Shown piece after piece: positions 35,700 through 46,440 of a DNA stretch of 64,000 bases (its first letter is position 1; each line of letters begins with the position of its first letter). A program made the position numbers and the translations under genes. A model generated the notes under the pieces. That model did no database searches and was not told where the DNA came from. It saw nothing but the letters and a program-made list of their open reading frames with translations. Source of the stretch: Eonycteris spelaea (taxonomy: Eukaryota; Chordata; Mammalia; Chiroptera; Pteropodidae); NCBI GenBank assembly GCA_003508835.1, contig PUFA01000164.1, positions 620,001 to 684,000 of the forward strand, written 5' to 3'.

Positions 35700-36180
35700 A
35701 GCAGAGACTACTATCATCACCTAATATCCATTCTCTCCTTCTGTTATAATAATAGAATTTTCAAGACAACAACATACACTGCCAAGAAGAAATCTACACT
35801 TATCAGCCTTTGTGCATCTGGGTGTGTCTGTTTAACTAAAGTCAGCCAATAAATAATGTTTGTGGCAGTTCTTCAAACATTCTCCAAATACAGCTGGTGT
35901 ATACCCCTGCCCTTTTTATTATTTTCCCATCCTTCTATCTTTTTGTTGAAATTCTGGGATGATGGCTAGACCTGAAAACTGCCGTCTTGGACTATAAAGT
36001 GACCATGGGAGTGAGGCCATGCAAACAGAGATTCAAGGTAGAGATTAGATTTCCAAGCCTTTGGGGTTTAAAACCCACTTATTGGAGTAGAGCCACCACA
36101 CAAACTCTGGACTTCTCCCTCCTAACTCAAGAGAAGCAAACTTATGTCTTATTTAAGCCACTGATATAAAAATTTGCAGC
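35700..36180 (+). repeat. Possible old LTR (MaLR-like)
   Basis: GGGATGATGGCTAGACCTG, CCGTCTTGGACTATAAAGTG, GAGCCACCACACAAACTCTGG and TCTTATTTAAGCCACTGATAT match the 3' half of a common mammalian LTR-type repeat (GATGATGGCTGGAGC...TTTAAGCCACTG). The family is not named. The 60-codon plus frame at 35987 lies within it. Confidence 0.5.
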
Positions 36181-36404
36181 CCAAACTAAATTTTAGCCAA
36201 TATAGCTTTGTACTATAAAAGACATGAAAAGAAAAAGAGTTATCTTGCCTTCTTCCCCAAGCCCTGTCAAGTTGAATCTGACATCTTTCCTCTGAGACTC
36301 ATAAGCACCATGTGGTGATCTTTTCAGTTCTATAGAGCAGAAGAATCTTCCTTCTATGCCCTTTACATACCCAGATCCGAATCAGAGTCCCAGTATATTA
36401 TGTG
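36181..36404. other. Unassigned DNA
   Basis: Nothing recognised. Confidence 0.35.
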
Positions 36405-36570
36405 GCTTGTTCAGTCATTCATTAAAGACATCAAATATCTGTCCCTCATGCACTTTGGAGGAGGCACTGTTTTAGGTTCTTGGGTTATGTCAATAAGCTA
36501 AGCAGCTGAACTGAGATTTGAATAGGTTTCCCCTGTTTATGAGGACCTCCCTGCTTTCTGCTGGGGAGAC
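36405..36570 (-). repeat. L2 3'-end-like fragment, antisense
   Basis: TGAGTGCC-like opening, then AGGCACTGTTTTAGGTTCTTGG and a GTCAATAAGCTAAGCAG block resemble the reverse complement of the L2 3'UTR. Confidence 0.45.
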
Positions 36571-37745
36571 AGTCATATTTCTAGATGTAATTTCAACTTC
36601 AGTATCTTTTTGGCTTTAGGGAGAATTCTATGTTGGTGGGGAGATGTACAGTTAACACAAGCATTTTCTTTGGCTTCCACTGTTTGTAAAGACAAATGAA
36701 AAATGTTTTCTTTTTATGACATTTTGTAGTCAGAAATTTGGTCATCATAGGTTGAGAGGAAGTTTGGTCATAGGTCAGAGATCCTTCCATCATCTCATCT
36801 GGACAGGACTTCTTCCTCTATCCTTGCCAGAATGGAAACCAGTCACTCTGGGGTATAGGGATGGAGAAGCCATGTGGTTACAGACAAGGTGGCAGGCCAG
36901 CAATTCCAGGTGGCTCACCAAAGACACACAGGCAACATGTTTTCTCCTTCAGGTTCAAGTCTTGGTATTATTAAAAGAGTATTATTAAAAGAGTAGCACC
37001 GCTTCCTCTTGTTCAGCCATTGCCAGTCCATGCCAGCCTCTAAGAGGCCATACTTATCTTCGCATTTTGGTACCCAGTGTTAATCTGGGTAACCTGGTCT
37101 TCTTTTTCATTCTAATGGGACCAAATTTTCTCCCCTCTTGTTGCCCTTAATTGTTATTTATATAGTAATTAGGATTCAAGTGTGGCTGTACAAAATTCTC
37201 AAATATTTCTTTATGTTTCATTTCCTAATTCAAGAAGATAGTATACCTTGCCTTTCCTTGCCTCAGAGAAACTTTTTTTCAGGAGATTCCTGTTCTGTTT
37301 TTCAAAAGTGTCAACTATTGAGTAGCCTAGGATTGCTGGAGAGAGGAAGGTTGCGTGATTACCCTCTGCACTTTGACCATACACAAGAGAAGGCAGAATT
37401 CAGGGAGGCTGTCTTGTGGAGTGCCAGAGAACATGGCCCCATAGAGCATCCAGATGGCTGTGTTAAAGGCTCCCATGTTCTTGATGATGTAGAAGCAGCA
37501 GACCAAGGAACCTGATAGGACCACATGGGTAGATACAGAATAATTTAGAAGTGGCCTCTGTGGAGGAATAACAAGAGGCCTCATCACTGTTGGGCCCCTC
37601 TATGATCTTTGGACTGGCATAGTGTTAAAGAGTGTGCATGGAGAAGACCCAAGAATTAATCTAATTAGATGGAAGCTTGCAGTTGAAAGTAAGGTGAACA
37701 ACAGAAAATCAAAATGTGTCATTTAATGCATATTTGTGTTTATAT
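36571..37745. other. Unassigned DNA
   Basis: No repeat recognised. It holds a perfect 14-bp tandem duplication (36966-36993) and an 86-codon minus frame (37587-37327) with a hydrophobic stretch, discussed in the findings. Confidence 0.4.
36966..36993 (+). repeat. Perfect 14-bp tandem duplication
   Basis: TATTATTAAAAGAG occurs twice back to back. Confidence 0.97.
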
Positions 37746-37754
37746 ATTGAAGTG

Positions 37755-37970
37755 GATTATAGTGAATAAAAGCATGGGTTCAAAATTGGCTTGGCTGTTT
37801 ACTGGCTGTGTGACTTTGAACAAATTAGTTAATAATAATGATCAGTTGTCTCATCTGTACAATGAGGCAGTTATAGCATTTACCTCATATCTTCGTTGTA
37901 AGAATCAAATTAATCAGTATAGTGCTTTGTACCTAGTAAGCATTCTATGTATTAGTAGTTGTTAAGATCA
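37755..37970 (+). repeat. MIR SINE
   Basis: Near full-length: AGCATGGGTTCAAAATTGGC, TGGCTGTGTGACTTTGAACA, TCATCTGTACAATGAGG, TAGTGCTTTGTACCTAGTAAG. The 83-codon frame at 37714 overlaps it and is not a gene. Confidence 0.88.
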
Positions 37971-38555
37971 TCTGTTTATGGAAGACACGCTTTTTTTTCA
38001 TTTAATTATATTATTGTTTTTAAATTACTGAGAGGAAAATACTGTGAAAAGAATTTTAAAGCTATGGTATTAGGAAAACATTAATCATCAAAAGCAATAA
38101 AAAGTGAGTTACGATGTTTGAGATGATTTAAGAAAAACTTAAAAAATGGTATTGAGTTTGCAGAAATTTCACATTTTCTGAGAAAAACTTTTGTTTGGTA
38201 CAGTAAGGAGTACCTATCATAAATAATGCCATGTGCTATGACATTCATGTTTGTTTAATTTATGGCCAAACATTGCAGAAGCTGCTCCCTCCTCCCCTTG
38301 CAAACCGATTCAGAAAACATGCTCTCATGACCTCATCTTCCATGGACGTCCTTGCCTTCTGGTATTGGGGATTTTTAGTGAGAACCTAATGCCTGGTATG
38401 GGTAATACAGAATAAACACTGATAAATTCTGTGGCAAATTGATTACTCCTAATACCTCTACTGCATTCTGCATTTTGGTTCAATGCTTATGAAGTCTAAT
38501 TCATGACTTGTAAAACCGTGTTTCCTATATGGATTCTTAGCTGTATGCACCATGG
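37971..38555. other. Unassigned DNA
   Basis: Nothing recognised. Confidence 0.4.
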
Positions 38556-38559
38556 AAGG

Positions 38560-38720
38560 GCATCTCAAACTTTATAGTACACCTGAACTACCTGGGGGTC
38601 TTGTTAAAATGAAGGTTCTCATGCAGTAAGACTGGGGTGTGCCTGAGATTCTGCATTTCTAAATGGCCCCCAGGTGATGGCCACAATGATGATAAAGAGC
38701 CACACTTTGAATAACCGGAG
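38560..38720 (+). mobile_element. MER20-type hAT-Charlie element
   Basis: TCTCAAACTTTATAGTACACC, CTGGGGGTCTTGTTAAAAT, GATTCTGCATTTCTAAATGG and CCACACTTTGAATAACC match the MER20 consensus from end to end. Confidence 0.85.
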
Positions 38721-39160
38721 TCTAGGTTCTGACAGGAGAAACACACCAATTACAGTTTGTGAGGGTCTGCGACAGGTTGCCAAGGGAATCTGTTGATTAT
38801 CCTTTCCCTGCAGAACTTAAACAATGCATATGTAACCACCTGACAGGAATTTTTCAGATGCAGTTTCTTCTGGAGTCTGGACTGACTAAATGACCTCCGA
38901 CAGTTACTATTCTGTCTGTAGTTTTGTGATTAGATTACAGACTACTGGGTGGTATGATATTTGATTCCATACACATTCATGTACCTGTAAGGTGCACAGC
39001 ATTCTACTAGGTCGTTGGATAAATTTTAAATCAATAGATTGCCAATATTCCAATATTTTAAATTTTGCTAGGAGTTCGCTGCAATATTAACTGGCTGAGT
39101 GGAAGGTTAAAGCCCTGTGACATTTTTCTTGGTGATTTTATTTGACATTACTCTGTAGCA
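38721..39160. other. Unassigned DNA
   Basis: Nothing recognised. Confidence 0.4.
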
Positions 39161-39162
39161 GC

Positions 39163-39405
39163 GATCTCTAACCTTTTTAGTACGAGGGACTGGTGCTCCT
39201 ATGGGAATCTAATGCCTCATGATCTGAGGTAGAGCGAGGCAGTGATGCTAGTTGGGGAGTGGCTGCAAATACATATGAAGCTTTGCTGGCTTCATATGAA
39301 GCTTTGCTCACCCTACTGCTTTACCTCCTGCTCTGTGGCCTGGTTTCTAAGAGGCCACAGACTGGTACTAGTCTTTGGCCCAGCATTAGGGACTCTTGCT
39401 CTAAA
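39163..39405 (+). mobile_element. hAT-type element with internal 21-bp duplication
   Basis: Left end GCGATCTCTAACCTTTTTAG and right end CTGGTACTAGTCTTTGGCCC...GGGACTCTTG resemble the GGTCCCCAACC...GGTTGGGGACC-type mammalian hAT element. Inside are TCCTATGGGAATCTAATGCC, GGCTGCAAATACATATGAAG and TCCTGCTCTGTGGCCTGG. The unit CATATGAAGCTTTGCT is present twice (39272-39287, 39293-39308), whereas I remember it once in the consensus. Confidence 0.75.
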
Positions 39406-39860
39406 TTATTGAGTAGGATATGTTTTTATATATAAAGAAACTGATATATGAAAATATTGATGAGCATCTATTTGTTAGCATTATAATTGACACAGAGACA
39501 AAATGTCTAAAGAGCAGACTCTTGAAAGTATCAAACAGAAACTGGCATAACATGTACAAACACACCATAGAATTAATCACCGAGTGATACACAGCTACTC
39601 ACTATAAACTATTTCTCTCACCAGCCCAAATTAAGATCTTTATTTTCCCCTACCCTAATTTATCAGGAATCCTGGTACTGCAAAGAATTTAGATAAGAGA
39701 ATTCCAATTTTCATAATTAATGAATATTGGAGGAGTATGGTGGAGAAGGAAGAGAGATAACAAAGAATAAGTTCTTTTCCTTCTTAGGAGTTTCGAATTG
39801 TGTTGGAGAGAACACTCGCCTGTATGGAACCATTAGTGAACAATTCAAGATGCTACAGTA
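39406..39860. other. Unassigned DNA
   Basis: Nothing recognised. Confidence 0.35.
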
Positions 39861-39861
39861 C

Positions 39862-39995
39862 AGTGGCTCTCAAACTTTGGTCAGTATGAGAATCACCAGG
39901 GGAACTTGGTAGAAACACCCAGGCCCTAGCCTACTTCAATGAGCCTGTGATCTTGGCTAGTTCTTCAGAGGAGATTCTGATACCCAGCGGACTGT
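39862..39995 (+). mobile_element. MER20-like hAT-Charlie fragment
   Basis: GTGGCTCTCAAACTTTGGTC, AGAATCACCAGGGGAACTT, CCAGGCCCTAGCC and GGAGATTCTGATACCCAG match the 5' two-thirds of a MER20-class element. Confidence 0.75.
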
Positions 39996-40029
39996 GAACG
40001 AGTGTAGACACTTTGTATACTTACTGTGT

Positions 40030-40530
40030 AGCAGTTGAGATTCCAGAGGAATAATGGGCTGGGAAATGGGAGAAGACTTCAAGTATAAGATGTGGCTGAA
40101 GAGGAGACTTGCAATAAATATGAAGAAGGAAAGTGAGTCAAGGAAGGATTTTCTGAAAAAGCATCTCGAGCTTAGAGTTGATGAGACTCTAGGGATAAGC
40201 TAGATGAAGAGAAGGGATGAAGTGAGGCATTCCATTCAGGTAACAGCCTGGGTAAAGCATGGAAGCGAGGAGAAGCCCAATTGTTGGGAAAGTGAACAGA
40301 TGGAAATGCCTGGAACAAAGGGTGAAGGTAAGGAAATGGAAGAGATGAGCCAGAGAGTGAAGGAAATGATATGTAAACTCAGAAGCTTGGACTTTGTCCT
40401 GAGTGATGTGGAGTCATTGCAAACTTTTATGCAGAGGAATGACATGATCCTACTTGCAAATGAGACTGTTGTGTCATTTTGTGGCTAGAAATGGGGAGCC
40501 AGATTAATAGGCTATGGATACTGCTTGAGC
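40030..40530 (-). mobile_element. L2 LINE, antisense
   Basis: Reverse complement of the L2 ORF2 C-terminus: GAGGCATTCCATTCAGGTAAC, GCCTGGAACAAAGGG, AGAAGCTTGGACTTTGTCCTG, AATGACATGATCC. The 94-codon plus frame at 40204 and its minus counterparts are byproducts of it. Confidence 0.75.
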
Positions 40531-40604
40531 AAGAAAGGATGAAATCCTGAAACAAGCCTGTGAAAATTGAAAGAAGGAAAATAGGAGATAAAAAGGAGTC
40601 AGTG

Positions 40605-40860
40605 CAGTATGATGAGAAAGATGCACAGGCTCTCAAGTCAAACAGACCTGAGTTAAGATCCTTTTCTTGTTAAAAATTAGCACTGTGGCCAGGAACAAGT
40701 TACTAAACTCCTTGGAAGCTGTTTCCTCACATTTAAAATGGGTATGTTAATCATCACAACATTCTTAGAATGTAGGAGATCATGAGACAATGTATGTAAA
40801 AGGTCCAACACAGTGCCTGATGTGTAGAATGGGTTCAATAAATGGTACCTATTATTACTA
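40605..40860 (+). repeat. MIR SINE
   Basis: Near full-length MIR: AGATGCACAGGCTCTCAAGTC, GGCCAGGAACAAGTTACTAAA, TCCTCACATTTAAAATGGG, CAGTGCCTGATGTGTAGAAT, TTCAATAAATGGTACCTATT. Confidence 0.9.
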
Positions 40861-42660
40861 GAAAATTATACAAATTGGAGCTCATTGGTGGGAATAGGGT
40901 ATAAATGAGAAAGAAGCAAAAAGCTTTCTCCTCTTCATCCTTAATATAGTCTAAACCAGATTAGTTCCTAGCCCCCTGATATTGATCTTTATAGCTGCTA
41001 TGTTGAAGAGTTAGAAAATATTCAAGTTTTTAAATTTAAGTTCAAAATTGACCTCTCTAGACCTGATCTTTGATTTGAGCTCCATTTTTAAGGTATTTAT
41101 TAAGCACTTACTATACAACAAAGGGTGAATGTTTTACATGCAAGGCTTTGTTTTAATCCTAATTATACAAAACATATCTCATTTTATTCCTGTCATAAAC
41201 TGCCTTGTTTCTCCAGTTTTTTTGTTTTGTGTGTCTGTCACACAACTTACAGAGAATCTTTTATATCCCTGAGAGACTTTTGCTCACCTGTAGCTTCATT
41301 TCTTGGCCAAATGCTTGCTGATCTTCTTATAACTTAAACCAATTCTAAATCAGAGGAAATAAGAGAGAGATGAAGGAATAGAAGTATAAAGTATACAAAG
41401 TGTCTATAAATGATTCTTGCCTATTTTATCATTTAGAAATACAACATTCAAGCAACTGTGCAAACAATTCCTTTCTTTCTCCTCCCCTTCCCAGTTTCTC
41501 TTAATGTCAAAAATAAGGGACATGTTTTAAGTATGACATTGAAGGTTAAAGTGCTATTATATTTTAAAAATGTGTTCTTTGCTCCCCATTTACAGAAATC
41601 ACAGCAGTGAATGGTTTTGACAATGAAATGTATTGTAGAGATTTCAATAGATTGCAAAGCTGGAAAAATTATTGACACCTCCTTTATCCAGTAAAAAGTC
41701 ATGTTTGTATTCACTGGAGAATTTAAGGGAAAAGAAAAAACTTTTGGGGAAAGCCTATTGATTTTGCTTAATAGTACAACAGAAATAAAAGGTAGATTGT
41801 TAGGTGTAAGTTTCTCTGACAATTATGAAGTTTTAATAAAAAATCATACCACCACAATGTTAAAACATTTTCAGTAGCTGATATTGATTCATATATGCAA
41901 ATTCAAATAGAAACCATTAGAAAATATAATTATTCTTGACATTTTTTCCCATATATATTAAACAGACAGCACTTTACTTAGCTTAGGAAAGCTTTTTTTC
42001 AAGCAGCTTTTTGCCTTCATATAATAACTCTTGCTTTACTCAATTTTACAGCTGGATTATTGCTTTTACAAAACTGAAAAATGTATTATATAATTTGTGC
42101 ATTAGTGACGTATGCACAGAAACATGTACAACAGACTTTTAGGGCCAATTTTTTCTTCTGACAAAAGTCCAATAGATAATTGCTGAACACTGTCATTGTT
42201 TTTCTATGAAATTGGGTTTCTATGAAGGGTGTTGCAATTCAATGAGTCATTAAAGCTTTTTATAAGTTATGTAGTACAAATGAGAAATTGTAATATAGGA
42301 TATCACTCCAAAACGCACTTGCTTACTGATTTAGGTCATATATACTGTGTCATTCTAATATAAAGAAAGATAATGGTTTTATCTACATGTGATGTCACTT
42401 TGGGCTACTCAATATTTAGTGTTTAAAAGAAAAAGAATAAAACCTAGGCAATTTGATGCAAACAATAAGTTAATCCAAGTATTTAGGCAGGTTTTTAAAA
42501 TAAGCCATCAAGGTAAATAATTAATTTGTTGCACTATGTAGACAAAATTTAAATAAACTCTTTAATTTATGTAATAAGAAAATGAGGTTAAAAGTACCAG
42601 TTTTATTTATTTTCTTTATTTACATATCCCTCATTGATTATGTTGACAGGTAGCTGACTT
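40861..42660. other. Repeat-free DNA, candidate non-coding regulatory stretch
   Basis: No repeat was recognised in about 1.8 kb. The part 41880-42420 holds an exact octamer ATGCAAAT (41895-41902), TGACGTA (42106-42112), an AP-1 site TGAGTCA (42243-42249) and TGATGTCA (42390-42397). These are sequence matches only; conservation or activity is not shown. The 124-codon minus frame at 41822-41448 has no domain that I recognise. Confidence 0.3.
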
Positions 42661-42720
42661 TAATTATATAAAAATATGATAAAACTTGAAATATATATTT
42701 GCTCTCAGTCTGTCTCCATA

Positions 42721-42803
<83 letters not shown>
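42721..42803 (+). repeat. Compound microsatellite (TG)n-(AG)n
   Basis: TG repeats at 42721-42742 pass directly into about 30 AG repeats to 42803, then TG again to about 42828. The minus-strand serine/leucine frame at 42888-42664 is created by it. Confidence 0.98.
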
Positions 42804-42806
<3 letters not shown>

Positions 42807-42939
42807 GTATGTGTGTGTGCATGTGTGGGCTTCTGGTTGAATAAGTTGTATTTGAAAATAAAATACTTGACTGACAGTTATTTTTCATAACATTTTAAGG
42901 TTACTTCCCCATTTTCTTCCAGTTTCTATGGTTGCTTTT

Positions 42940-43515
42940 GTGAAATCAACTATCAATCTAGTTGTTGTCTCTCATGTTCTATCATTCACTGCTCCATGTG
43001 CAGCTATACCTTTTTAGTTTGTTTATCTGGAGCTTCTTGAGGCTAAGAATTCATAGATATAGTCAATTCTGAAAACAATTCTTAGCTACTATTCTTTTAA
43101 ATATTGCCTCTCTTCCATTCTTTAAATTCTCTTCTGAAAACTTCTGTTTAAGATATATTGGACTTATTGGTTTTCCATGATTTTTAACATCCTGTATGAT
43201 TTACATCTCTGGGGTATAGTAATTTTTTCAGATCTTTCACTAATTTTCTTTTCAACTATGGATTTCATTTCTCAAAGCTCCATTTGATTTCTTTCTAAAA
43301 AGGTACTGACTACCTATTTTCATAATGTCTTACCTTTTGGGTTAGGGTGGTTAATTTTTTCCCTCATCACTTTAAACATGCTGTGTTTGTACTCTCTTCA
43401 GTTTGTCTTTTATTTATTTCATGGTGTTACAGATTTAACCTCTTCTTTGTGTCTACTGATTTTCCCATGGTAAGTTTGTCCCCAAGTAATTGTGACCCAA
43501 TTTAGGGAGATTTGT
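42940..43515 (-). mobile_element. Probable HAL1/L1 ORF1-region fragment, antisense
   Basis: T-rich sequence with TTAATTTTTTCCCTCATCACT, CTCTTCAGTTTGTCTTTTATT and ATTTCATTTCTCAAAGCTCC blocks, resembling the reverse complement of an old LINE-1/HAL1 ORF1 region. A T-run follows at 43524-43539. Family match is tentative. Confidence 0.4.
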
Positions 43516-43915
43516 ATGTTGCCTTTTTTTTTTTTTTTTGTAAAAATCTCTCCTTGAGGCCAAGGACTGGAAAAATTCCTCCAGAGCAGTTTTGCAGTTC
43601 CTTTTGCTGTATGACACAGGTGCACCATTGATCCAGAACTTGTTTCAGTTTAGAAGTTCCCAGACAACAAAGGCAGAAGCGATTAAGATTACAAAACTGG
43701 GTGATTAAACATCTGGAGTTTATATTTATCAGGGAATACTTTTTCCCCCTCTTTTTCTTTATCTTCAGCCCAGAGTTAGATACATTTCCCTGTTGTCTTA
43801 CAATGTAGATTTAAAATAAATAAATACCTAGAATTCCTAGAACCCCATAATAAACTACAAAAGAAATTTGTATTTTTAGAGAATGTGGAAAGTCTAGAAA
43901 ACACACAAGGAATTT

Positions 43916-43962
43916 GTATATATATAAATTATATATAATATATATATAAATTATATATAAAT
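43916..43962 (+). repeat. AT-rich simple repeat
   Basis: TATATAAATT units repeated imperfectly. Confidence 0.9.
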
Positions 43963-44049
43963 TAAATCATATACTGTATTTTAAAGCCATTTTTTCACTT
44001 AAAAATGTTATACAACTTTGAATATCTTTAAATATTTTTCTACCTCAGG

Positions 44050-44255
44050 TTTTCAACTAGAGTGATTTTGCTCTCCCAGGGAATATCTGACAGTGTCTGG
44101 GGACATTTCTGATTGTGAAAATTGGGCAGTGCTACTTGTGTTGAGTGGGTAGAGGCTAGGGATCCTACCAAACACACTACAATATCCCAGATAGTCCCCT
44201 ACCCTCAGTAAGAAACTATGCAGCTCAAAATGTCAATGTCAAGATTAAGAAACTT
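44050..44255 (+). mobile_element. MER5A-type hAT-Charlie element
   Basis: TTTTCAACTAGAGTGATTTTG, ATATCTGACAGTGTCTGGGG, AGTGGGTAGAGGCTAGGGAT, CTACAATATCCCAGATAGTCC and CTCAAAATGTCAATGTC match MER5A along its length. Confidence 0.92.
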
Positions 44256-44569
44256 CTATAATATCATTTGATTGGTACTAATAAGATTGTCCTTCTCATG
44301 TTCTTTATTCTGACCATCATAGTTCTTAGTAATCAAAAAGTTTTGGAACAATTGTATGTATTGTTCCTTAAACAATAATACATGTTGTCTTGAATGATTA
44401 ATCATCTCTTTATGATGTCTAACTATTCCACATGTTCTCTAAGGAGCTGCTTTTCTGTGCTCTATTTAGTTGGTGACCAGTAGAAACTCAATATTGTCTG
44501 ATGAGAAAGGTGACAGTGATTAGCAGTACAAAATAATGGGAATGCAAGATGCCTCTTTGTAGATAGTCA

Positions 44570-44770
44570 ATGTAGTGTGTTTGGACATGCTTGGACCTGT
44601 TACCAAATTCAAGCTCTATTCTTTAGCAGTTTTGTGAACTGGCCTCATGTTCTCTAGCCTCAATTTCAGAATCTTCAAAATGTGCATAATACTTAGCTTG
44701 CAAGTTTTGTTAAAATTTAGAACATGTGGATAAAATACCTGATTACAGTAGATAATTAACAGTTGTTACT
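44570..44770 (+). repeat. MIR SINE, diverged
   Basis: TTCAAGCTCTATTCTTTAGC, TTGTGAACTGGCC, CTCAATTTCAGAATCTTCAAA and ATGTGCATAATACTTAGC follow MIR order with gaps. Confidence 0.55.
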
Positions 44771-45535
44771 GTAGTGATACAACATGTACCTTTTTTGGCA
44801 CCTATATGTGGAATATCGTGACTCAAATTTAGCTTCCAGTTGGCCAGTAAAAGACAGACATTACCAGGCAGTCCCTACTAGGGAGTAAAATAATTCCTTC
44901 AGAATGAGTTGTGTTCTTCAGGGATTGTAGGCCCTGTTTTGACTTGGACACCATTCAGTACAGTGAAGCAGTAATTAACTAGCCTAAAAGCAGTACTGAG
45001 TACTGGCATCCCTCAGGCTGAATATTACATAGTACTGAGTATTACATAGTAGCCTGTCATAGGATTTGAGATTGTTGAGCAAGACATATCATGATAAAAC
45101 TACTTAACAGTCCTGCCCTTGGGCAATATTGTGAATCAGGCAAGGTTGGTCTTTGTTCCTCTCCCTCTGCACCACTCAGTGCCAAGCTCTACAGTCATTC
45201 CAGGGCAATAGTCCTGCTCCTTGTTTCTGGAGAATGTTACTCTTTGCCAGCTGTCATAATAGAAACACCTGCTGATAAGAATTCCCTCCATGTACCAGCC
45301 AACAGAGACCCCAGTGGTAGGTACATTTTAATAGGAGTCTTTTAAAGACCAAAAAGTCTTTTGGACTTGAAGGAATGGTTCTTTAGGGGGATTTAAAGGC
45401 AATGGGGAGATAGTAAGATGTGAGGGAAACTTCAGCACCTCCAAAGTCATATTTAAATAAATTGCTTCTTTCTCTCATAGGCTGATTAGGCTTTTGAGAT
45501 TTATGTAGAAATTCTGAACTGTAATATACTTGCAG
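44771..45535. other. Unassigned DNA
   Basis: Nothing recognised. A 17-bp imperfect tandem repeat (TATTACATAGTACTGAG, then TATTACATAG) lies near 45023-45050. The 84-codon plus frame at 45091 has no domain. Confidence 0.35.
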
Positions 45536-45539
45536 ATAC

Positions 45540-45675
45540 TATATTTTAATTTATTGAGCGTCTCTCATGTCTGAGACACTGGGCTTGTCATTTTCACATA
45601 TATTAGTATTTCAGTGAAGGGTCATATTTATACTCTGAAATAAATAATCTCATTTACAAATGAGATTTCTGGAGT
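45540..45675 (-). repeat. MIR SINE, antisense
   Basis: TTTATTGAGCGTCTCTCATG, GAGACACTGGGCTTGTCATTT and CTCATTTACAAATGAGATTT correspond to reverse-strand MIR. A 20-base T-run follows (45679-45698). Confidence 0.6.
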
Positions 45676-45890
45676 AGATTTTTTTTTTTTTTTTTTTTGT
45701 GGTGAACTAGAAACTTAGGACTTCTGAACCTGTGTTCAAGGTCTCAAGGAATTTTGCTATGATAAAAAGCCTAGGGTAGGGGGAAAGGTTACTATGATTC
45801 ATGTAATGTATTTCCTATCACCTCTATTGCTAGCTATTGGTAGTCTGATTCTGAAAAGGATGGGTTATAAATATGTGCGCACGCATATAT

Positions 45891-45938
45891 GGGTATGTAT
45901 GGGTATGTGAGGGTATGTATGGGTATGGGTATGTGTGG
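45891..45938 (+). repeat. Short tandem array of a 10-bp unit
   Basis: GGGTATGTAT units at 45891, 45901 and 45911, then a contracted GGGTATGGGTATGTGTGG. It explains the proline/histidine-rich minus frames here. Confidence 0.93.
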
Positions 45939-46239
45939 AGATATATACATATATAAAACATATTTTTGAACTGATGTTTTGAGAATCCTGGCCAATTGAG
46001 CACTATGACTTTTAACCTGTCCCAAGTAGTTTTAGAAATGGCTAGCATTACCTAAGTATACACAGCATCTGATCTATCTTGTTAATCAATTATACTTTTG
46101 CAATTTCACTGCTTTCCTTTCCACTTGATACAGTTTATTAGGCTTTGCAAAACTTCTCCTGATGGGCTATGGAGAGACTTCCAGATAGACACTGTAGCAC
46201 CCATTTGCTTCTTGTCACACACTGCCTGGGCTTTTATAC

Positions 46240-46440
46240 TGAGAAACAGAAAGAACATGGAGTCATAGAACAGAATTCTAATCCTGCAAAATACTAACCA
46301 TGTGACCTTTCAGAATACCATCTGTAAACTGGATATCAAAAATATCTACCCCTCAGTAATATAAAGGAATTGGAAATAATATGTTTAAAGCATGTAAAAG
46401 AGTGCCTGGTACATAGTAAGAGTTTGAAAAAAGACCTACA
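46240..46440 (+). repeat. MIR SINE
   Basis: AACATGGAGTCATAGAACAG, CTAACCATGTGACCTTTCAG, CATCTGTAAACTGGATAT and AGAGTGCCTGGTACATAGTAA are MIR blocks in order. Confidence 0.82.

Noticed and set aside
42664..42888. Minus frame with long Ser-Leu alternation
   Set aside because: It is a translation of the (TG)n-(AG)n tract.
44353..44386. Possible small hairpin RNA (ATGTATTGTT...AACAATAATACAT)
   Set aside because: The stem is only about 12 bp with a bulge, too short for a microRNA precursor.
45891..45938. Interstitial telomere repeat
   Set aside because: The unit is GGGTATGTAT, not TTAGGG.
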